In this document: in pieces, positions 62,776-64,000 of the stretch
How positions within the stretch are numbered: the first letter of the stretch is position 1
Layout of the letters: every line of letters begins with the position of its first letter
Source of the DNA: Flaveria trinervia
Lineage: Eukaryota > Streptophyta > Magnoliopsida > Asterales > Asteraceae
Direction: 5' to 3'
Assembly: GCA_025506515.1 (NCBI GenBank)
Contig: CM046445.1
Span: 1,638,131 to 1,702,130, forward strand
DNA: 64,000 bases
Program-made: the position numbers and the translations under genes
The notes under the pieces: generated by a model
What the model saw: the letters and a program-made list of their open reading frames with translations, nothing else
Told to the model about the DNA's origin: nothing
Databases searched by the model: none

Positions 62776-64000
62776 TGGATGTTCATAGTTTTGTTTATTA
62801 GTATAACTATATAAATCATGTTACAGTTTTAATAAAATCTGAGTCAATATTTGACTCAAACAAATTTCCTGTGTTTATTTTATTTTCACGAGTTATATTT
62901 TCATCACCCCTTTTTGTACGTGAAATTTTACGAAATGTTTTTCACGTATCTAAATTATTATTATTATTATTAAATACTTTTTTATTAGAATCTATATTTG
63001 TTTTAAAATACAAAGGGAGTCAAGTTTTTACATTTCAACGTATTTATGAATCACTAAAGAATAATTATGTAAAGTGGATGAATGGAATTGTTTACTCTTT
63101 TCATGACCGCATGTGGCAAAATCTTGATTTGGCACTGATAATCTCATATTATCAAATAAAATACCAAAAGATAAAATAAAAAATGTGGGTAGTGTGATTT
63201 TTTATACGATGAACATAGTAATAGAAGTATATCGAGTGTTTGAATATGAAAGATTTAATAAAATCTGTTATTGATATGATGATATTCTATCAACATTTGT
63301 GTTAAACGAATCATGTTCACAACAAAGAAAAAAGATTTATTTGACACCAATGCTAACACAACTCATGTAGGGTTTACATAGAAACAATCTCTTTAACCTA
63401 AATATTATTACTTTAAAACTAAACATACCAAGGAGATAAACTTCTAAAGAACTATAAAACTGATTACATAACCCGATACCAATTTTTCTTGTAATTTAAG
63501 TTATAAAATAAAATGCTCAACCAATTTAAATTGACATAAAGTACATTTAGAAATTCAAAAAAAATAAATTAATCAATAAGTAAAACAGTAATGTTAATCA
63601 TATGTGGTTCTTGATTCGGTTAGCTAGTTTAATCAGCAAAAATATAAGGAGACAATTGTATATATACCCTTGCAAAACAACTTAATTGCATATTTACCCA
63701 ATTTAAAATTATAATTGTGTATATCTTCTCTTTTCCATCTTTTTAGTTGCATATTTACACAATTCAAAACCAAAATTGCATATATCCTCTTTGTTAATGA
63801 AAAAAGCTTAAATTCACCCATAGATTTATTTATTAAAAATTAATTATAGATTGACAATGTTACCTTTATTTTTACCAAAACTAATCTTTTAAATTTTCAC
63901 ATACACCCATTTTTAGCTATTTTTCTCTTTTTAGATTTTAGATTTTTTCTTTTTTAAATCATGTTTCACTAATGAGTGTTTTAGTTTATTAAACTGTTTT
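62776..64000. other. AT-rich intergenic DNA, no gene seen
   Basis: Only short composition-driven frames are present. A motif of the type attgcatatatac/cc (63650-63790) recurs four times about 45-50 bp apart. Nothing else can be assigned. Confidence 0.45.

Overview
The window looks like nuclear DNA of a flowering plant. It is AT-rich, its genes are split by GT-AG introns, the encoded proteins read like eudicot orthologues, and the spaces between genes hold LTR retrotransposons, MITEs, Mutator-like and hAT elements and long AT microsatellites. Frequent intronic relics built on TTGACCC/GGGTCAA words and a Cassandra LTR carrying a 5S rRNA-like segment fit a eudicot. I lean towards Asteraceae, but that is inference.

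Layout. 1-3 kb: fragments of an LTR element and a long-terminal-inverted-repeat element. 3.26-7.16 kb (+): intact nine-exon SRP54, the GTPase subunit of the signal recognition particle. 8.4-16.8 kb: a transposon cluster with paired MITE-like elements rich in TACGTATACGTA, a nested structure with a Cassandra-type LTR at one end and an unrelated 2.8 kb LTR at the other, and a Tourist-like element. 16.9-19.1 kb (-): a FAR1-related (FHY3/FAR1 family) gene with three frame breaks. 21.6-26.7 kb (+): a chloroplast-targeted alpha/beta hydrolase-fold protein in 11 exons. 27.4-32.9 kb (-): formamidopyrimidine-DNA glycosylase (FPG) with a duplicated, apparently mutually exclusive exon. 34.2-38.0 kb (-): glycerol kinase in four exons with two frame breaks. 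38-45 kb: SINE and MITE fragments and two more Tourist-like copies. 45.2-47.9 kb (+): intact DEAD-box helicase RH35/DDX41. 48.9-55.1 kb (-): a TOPLESS-related co-repressor relic lacking much of its WD40 region and carrying a nonsense codon. 55.5-61.1 kb: a decayed MULE split by a later hAT transposon with an 8 bp target duplication. 62.7 kb (-): tRNA-Gly(GCC).

The host genes are ordinary housekeeping functions (protein targeting, base-excision repair, glycerol metabolism, RNA helicase) with no operon-like relation. I see no candidate for a wholly new biological system. The points most worth checking are the mismatched-LTR element, the nested MULE/hAT, the duplicated FPG exon, the TOPLESS relic, and a run of net single-base losses in otherwise well-conserved genes, which could be assembly error or real decay.
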